The notes under the pieces were generated by a model. The model was not told the DNA's origin. It saw nothing but the letters and a program-made list of their open reading frames with translations, and did not search any database. The translations under genes and the position numbers were made by a program. A DNA stretch of 64,000 bases from Actinobacillus equuli (GTDB lineage: Bacteria > Pseudomonadota > Gammaproteobacteria > Enterobacterales > Pasteurellaceae): positions 186,001-250,000 of the forward strand of contig NZ_LR134310.1 of assembly GCF_900636745.1 (NCBI RefSeq), read 5' to 3'. This document shows positions 62,001 through 64,000 of this stretch, piece by piece (within the stretch, counting starts at the first letter, position 1; each line of letters opens with the position of its first letter).

Positions 62001-64000
62001 TGGTTTGTCGTATACAACTGACTACCGTTTACTGCATCTTTGCTAGTTGCCGATACTTCACCGTCTTTCACGTTGCTAATCGTGTTATTCGCTGCATTAA
62101 TGCCTTTATCTGTAACAGATACATTACCTACAGTTACGTTATTATCTGTGATTGTGGTATTACCTAACTTAATCGAACCTTTATCAGTTAAATCTAAAGT
62201 ATTCGATAACGAGTAAGTAAAGTTTTGACCGTCTTGTGCTAAAACAAGATTATTACCGGCTTTAAACGTCACCGTTTCACCCGCTTTTACTTGCTCTGCC
62301 GTTGTACCGCTTACTGTGCCGCTACCAACCTTACCAGAGGTGACATTAAAGCTTGTGTTATTTAGTACTTTTACTAGGTTATCACCTGTTACAAAAGTAT
62401 TACCCGCTTTATTATTTGTAGTCGTACCATTCGGGTTAGTTACCACATCTGCTTGTGCAATAGAAAGATCGTAAACTCGACCATTCGTTAAATCTTCTTT
62501 AACCGTGACTGATTTATCGTCTGATTTCACAGTCGTTGTACTCGCGGCTTTAACCTCATTTAACTGGTTAAGATTTACCGCATCCGTACCATTTGTACCG
62601 TTTGCTACGTTAGTGATCGGTTTATTTGCCGCATCAATACCTTTGTTAGTAATGCTTGGGCCGTTATTAATGGTTAAGCCATTACCATCAATTGTCGTAT
62701 TACCTAACTTAATATCATCGCCGTTTAAGCTCGTATTACCAACAGTTGCCGTAGTAAATGTCGGTTTATCGCTGGTTGCAATCGAAATTGTTGCACCTTT
62801 TTGCGTAATATTAATATTTTTACCTGCGTCAATCGTTACCGTATCACCCATTTTCACGTTTGATACACTGATATCTTTCGCTTCGCCGGCAGATTTAGAA
62901 GTGGTAATGTTCCATCCTCTGTTTACCGTAGCATTAGCTGTATTTGCTGTGTTATTTGCAACATTAATTGCATCAGTTAAATTATTCGCTACTACATAAA
63001 GTTGCGAACCGTTAATCGCATCTGTCGATGTTGCAGAAATTAAACCTGCCGCGACATTTTGAATTCGACGCTCTTGTCCGACTTTACCCACTGAAACTAC
63101 GGAAGATGGATTAGCACCAGCAAAGCCATTGTAAGTGATACCATTGACAGTCGCAGAATCAACCTGAGTTAGTCCTGCAGAACTATCAGTCTTAGCGCTT
63201 GATGTTTCTGAGAAAGAACCTAATGCAACAGAATTTGCATGAGTTGATGTTGCATTCTGACCCAAGGCCATTGAATTATGTTCGGTTGAACTCGAACCAT
63301 AACCTAAACTGACAGATTGACGACCACTTGCTTTTGAAAAACTACCTTGGCTAATTGTAGCGAAATTGGTTGCATTAGATTGGTAACCTATAGCGATTGC
63401 ATGACCACCATTTGAGCCATTAGCTATCGCATTTGCACCAATCGCAGTATCATAGACAGAACTTGCTTTCGTAAACACACCAAGTGCTGTTGTATAGCTA
63501 TTTTCAGCGCTAACTTGGTCACCTAACGCCAAACTACCTATGCCTTTTGCTTTCGCTTTATAGCCTAGAGCTGTTGCAACATTTCCTGAAGCTTCCGCCT
63601 CCTCACCAATAGCAATCGTTCTAAACTCGCTTGTAGCTGCGTTTAAACCAATCGCAATTGAATTAGAACCTAACTGATTTTTTTCTGCGTCAGGATCGTT
63701 TGGCTTATAAATATTTTTTGCCCCATTACCTAAAGCGATAGACGAAGTGGTTTCACTACGTGCATTATTGCCAAGAGCCATAGAAAAAGCACCGGATGCC
63801 GTCACATTATTACCAGCAGCAGTTGCACCTTTTGCTGTTGCAGCAGCATTAACACCGGCTGCCAGAGCATCTTCACCTGTTGCTCCGGTATTATCATAGT
63901 TATTACGGTGAACATTCGCATCATTAACACTATAGTAATGATGCTGTGCTTTCTCCAAGCTAAAATAGAGCTGAGAACCATTGATTGCATCCGTTGAGGT
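59012..64000 (-). CDS. trimeric autotransporter adhesin (YadA-type), 5' end outside window
   Basis: 1662 residues visible, frame open at base 64000. From the N-terminal side: a neck-like TSTDAINGSQLY at the window edge, a YadA-type head with many SxALG, TAIG and SIALG repeats (63950-63200), a neck (ATSTDAINGSQLYVVANN), then a long stalk alternating GWNITTS, MGDTVTIDAGKNINIT, NGPS(I/M)T and AVNGGQLF/AVNGSQLY modules. The last ~70 residues are the membrane anchor (AAAGTFKGESALAVGYSRSSDNGKVILKLQGNANTRGDLGGSVGVGYQW, shown here in part). It is a surface adhesin that exports itself as a trimer. No real start codon is inside the window; the TTG at 63958 is an internal Leu. Confidence 0.93.
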   Translation of the reverse strand, partial: TSTDAINGSQLYFSLEKAQHHYYSVNDANVHRNNYDNTGATGEDALAAGVNAAATAKGATAAGNNVTASGAFSMALGNNARSETTSSIALGNGAKNIYKPNDPDAEKNQLGSNSIAIGLNAATSEFRTIAIGEEAEASGNVATALGYKAKAKGIGSLALGDQVSAENSYTTALGVFTKASSVYDTAIGANAIANGSNGGHAIAIGYQSNATNFATISQGSFSKASGRQSVSLGYGSSSTEHNSMALGQNATSTHANSVALGSFSETSSAKTDSSAGLTQVDSATVNGITYNGFAGANPSSVVSVGKVGQERRIQNVAAGLISATSTDAINGSQLYVVANNLTDAINVANNTANTANATVNRGWNITTSKSAGEAKDISVSNVKMGDTVTIDAGKNINITQKGATISIATSDKPTFTTATVGNTSLNGDDIKLGNTTIDGNGLTINNGPSITNKGIDAANKPITNVANGTNGTDAVNLNQLNEVKAASTTTVKSDDKSVTVKEDLTNGRVYDLSIAQADVVTNPNGTTTNNKAGNTFVTGDNLVKVLNNTSFNVTSGKVGSGTVSGTTAEQVKAGETVTFKAGNNLVLAQDGQNFTYSLSNTLDLTDKGSIKLGNTTITDNNVTVGNVSVTDKGINAANNTISNVKDGEVSATSKDAVNGSQLYTTNQNVTNVTNTVNKGWNITTSASNGSVDGTSLTNVKMGDTVTIDAGKNINITQTDGKISIATSDKPTFSNVTVGDTKINNDGVTINNGPSMTNKGIDAANTTISNVKDGKVEAGSKEAVNGGQLFNATTNLTNAGLNFVGNNASGVIHKNLSQTLAIVGELANTATASAKNVRVDTENGKLVIKLSENPTFTTVTTGNTTLNDKGLTIKNGPSITDNGIDAGNKVISNVAAGTKPTDAVNVEQLTDNITNVTNNINNVSNEVAKGWNITTSASDGSVTGNTTEQINMGELVTIDAGKNINITQANGKISIATSDKPTFSNVTVGDTKINNDGVTINNGPSMTKNGIDAANTTISNVKDGKVEAGSKEAVNGGQLFNATTNLTNAGLNFVGNNANDVIHKNLSDTLAIVGELAADAVASAKNIRVDTEDGKLVIKISENPTFSSVTTGNTTLNDQGLTIKDGPSITNKGIDAGNKVISNVAAGTKPTDAVNVSQLDAKTAAAKTELANGNTTTVTPKKGDNGQTIYTVEVNKAPVTINSTTGVAETPATGDKANNSFATVGDVVNALNNVSWAIQGNGVEKDKVTAGNQVNFVNGSGTTADVTSNGTKTDVTFNVNKSGLTVNKDGNGNVTVTADTTGDTFATADDVAKAITDSELTSTVVAGNKNLNVTSSTKGNNTEFNVTLSNNLDLTDKGSLTIGNVTVKADGINAGDNKVTGVADGDISPASTQAVNGSQLYAANQNIANYLGGHSTVDDKGNVTAPTYTVTKTDGSTATANNVGEAINNLNNEVVKPLTFAGDTGAASERKLGSTVMVKGGVTDEAKLADNNIGVVSDGNGTLTVKLAKDLNVDSVTANTVKAGDTTIDSDGVKITNGPSVTKSGIDAAGNKITNVKAGEADTDAVNVSQLKAATGNVHNRINKVNKELRAGIAGANAAAGLPQVYIPGKSMVAAAAGTFKGESALAVGYSRSSDNGKVILKLQGNANTRGDLGGSVGVGYQW
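60841..61690 (-). repeat. 750-bp duplicated stalk module in the adhesin
   Basis: The segment starting CCACAAAATT at 60841 recurs at 61591 with few changes (period 750 bases, 250 codons). Protein hallmarks of both copies: GGQLFNATTNLTNAGLNFVG and SAKN(V/I)RVDTE(N/D)GKLVIK. In-frame, so the stalk length can change by recombination. Confidence 0.7.

Noticed and set aside
59274-62999. Several plus-strand frames of 60-210 codons
   Set aside because: They are antisense shadows of the repetitive adhesin gene, caused by its biased codon and residue use.
63802-63990. Separate small gene at the window edge
   Set aside because: It overlaps the adhesin head in another frame; the adhesin frame is open to base 64000.

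Overview
The window is chromosomal DNA of a Pasteurellaceae bacterium, most likely from the Actinobacillus pleuropneumoniae / Mannheimia side of the family. The main clue is the Apl-type DNA uptake signal (ACAAGCGGT plus an AT-rich tail ending in TTTGC), which recurs outside the central region and in three places forms inverted pairs between genes (5628-5685, 10772-10818, 58885-58930). Housekeeping proteins (LysS, RNase G, CmoB, XseA/B, IspA) look gammaproteobacterial. Species cannot be fixed from sequence reading alone.

Left flank (1-14086, core genome): a partial LTA-synthase/sulfatase-type membrane enzyme, a MOSC protein, xseB-ispA, a DMT-type small membrane protein, lysS, RNase G, ycaO, cmoB, a small Cys-rich protein, mltA, initiator tRNA-Met, xseA, then a strong promoter and the 5' half of a tRNA-Leu gene.

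Centre (14075-58742, about 44.7 kb): an integrative and conjugative element of the PFGI-1/ICEHin1056 class (GI-type T4SS). It split a chromosomal tRNA-Leu(CAA) at the anticodon loop. The common core GATTCAAAATCC lies at both ends, and the element carries an intact replacement tRNA-Leu at its left end under the chromosomal tRNA promoter. Modules from left to right: partition and replication (parA, dnaB-like helicase, parB, DUF2857, STY4528-like Rep, TIGR03761, DUF3158, ssb, topB); an early operon A (DUF3577, unknown, DUF3560, plasmid-type protein); conjugation genes (PilL-N lipoprotein, TIGR03759, SLT transglycosylase, TIGR03765, TraD, RAQPRD, four to six small membrane proteins, TIGR03749/03752/03751, TraC-type ATPase, TraG); a convergent conjugation operon (TIGR03757, TIGR03756, and TIGR03755 fused to a lysozyme-like domain); an early operon B (three unknowns and an ArdC-like antirestriction protein); a serine resolvase; a MobH relaxase; and a tyrosine integrase broken by one base in a T9 tract. 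I recognise no antibiotic-resistance or metal-resistance cargo.

The most unusual signal is regulatory. Early operons A and B both begin with the same perfect 146-bp non-coding repeat, 23.6 kb apart, and a diverged third copy of its distal part lies at 25920-25982. Seven of their eight genes are each preceded by a two-hairpin leader: hairpin I has an apical GGGAA/TTCCC arrangement, and hairpin II buries the GGAGAA ribosome-binding site. The sequences of the hairpin II stems differ from gene to gene while pairing is kept, so the window itself contains covariation evidence for a shared RNA-level switch. Genes under it include an antirestriction protein, which fits expression on entry into a recipient. 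Between topB and operon A lies about 0.85 kb of gene-free, hairpin-rich DNA ending in a good terminator, a candidate structured RNA or single-strand/transfer origin.

Right flank (58743-64000): the 3' half of the split tRNA-Leu, an inverted uptake-signal pair, a terminator, and a long trimeric autotransporter adhesin (YadA-type) read leftward and cut by the window end.
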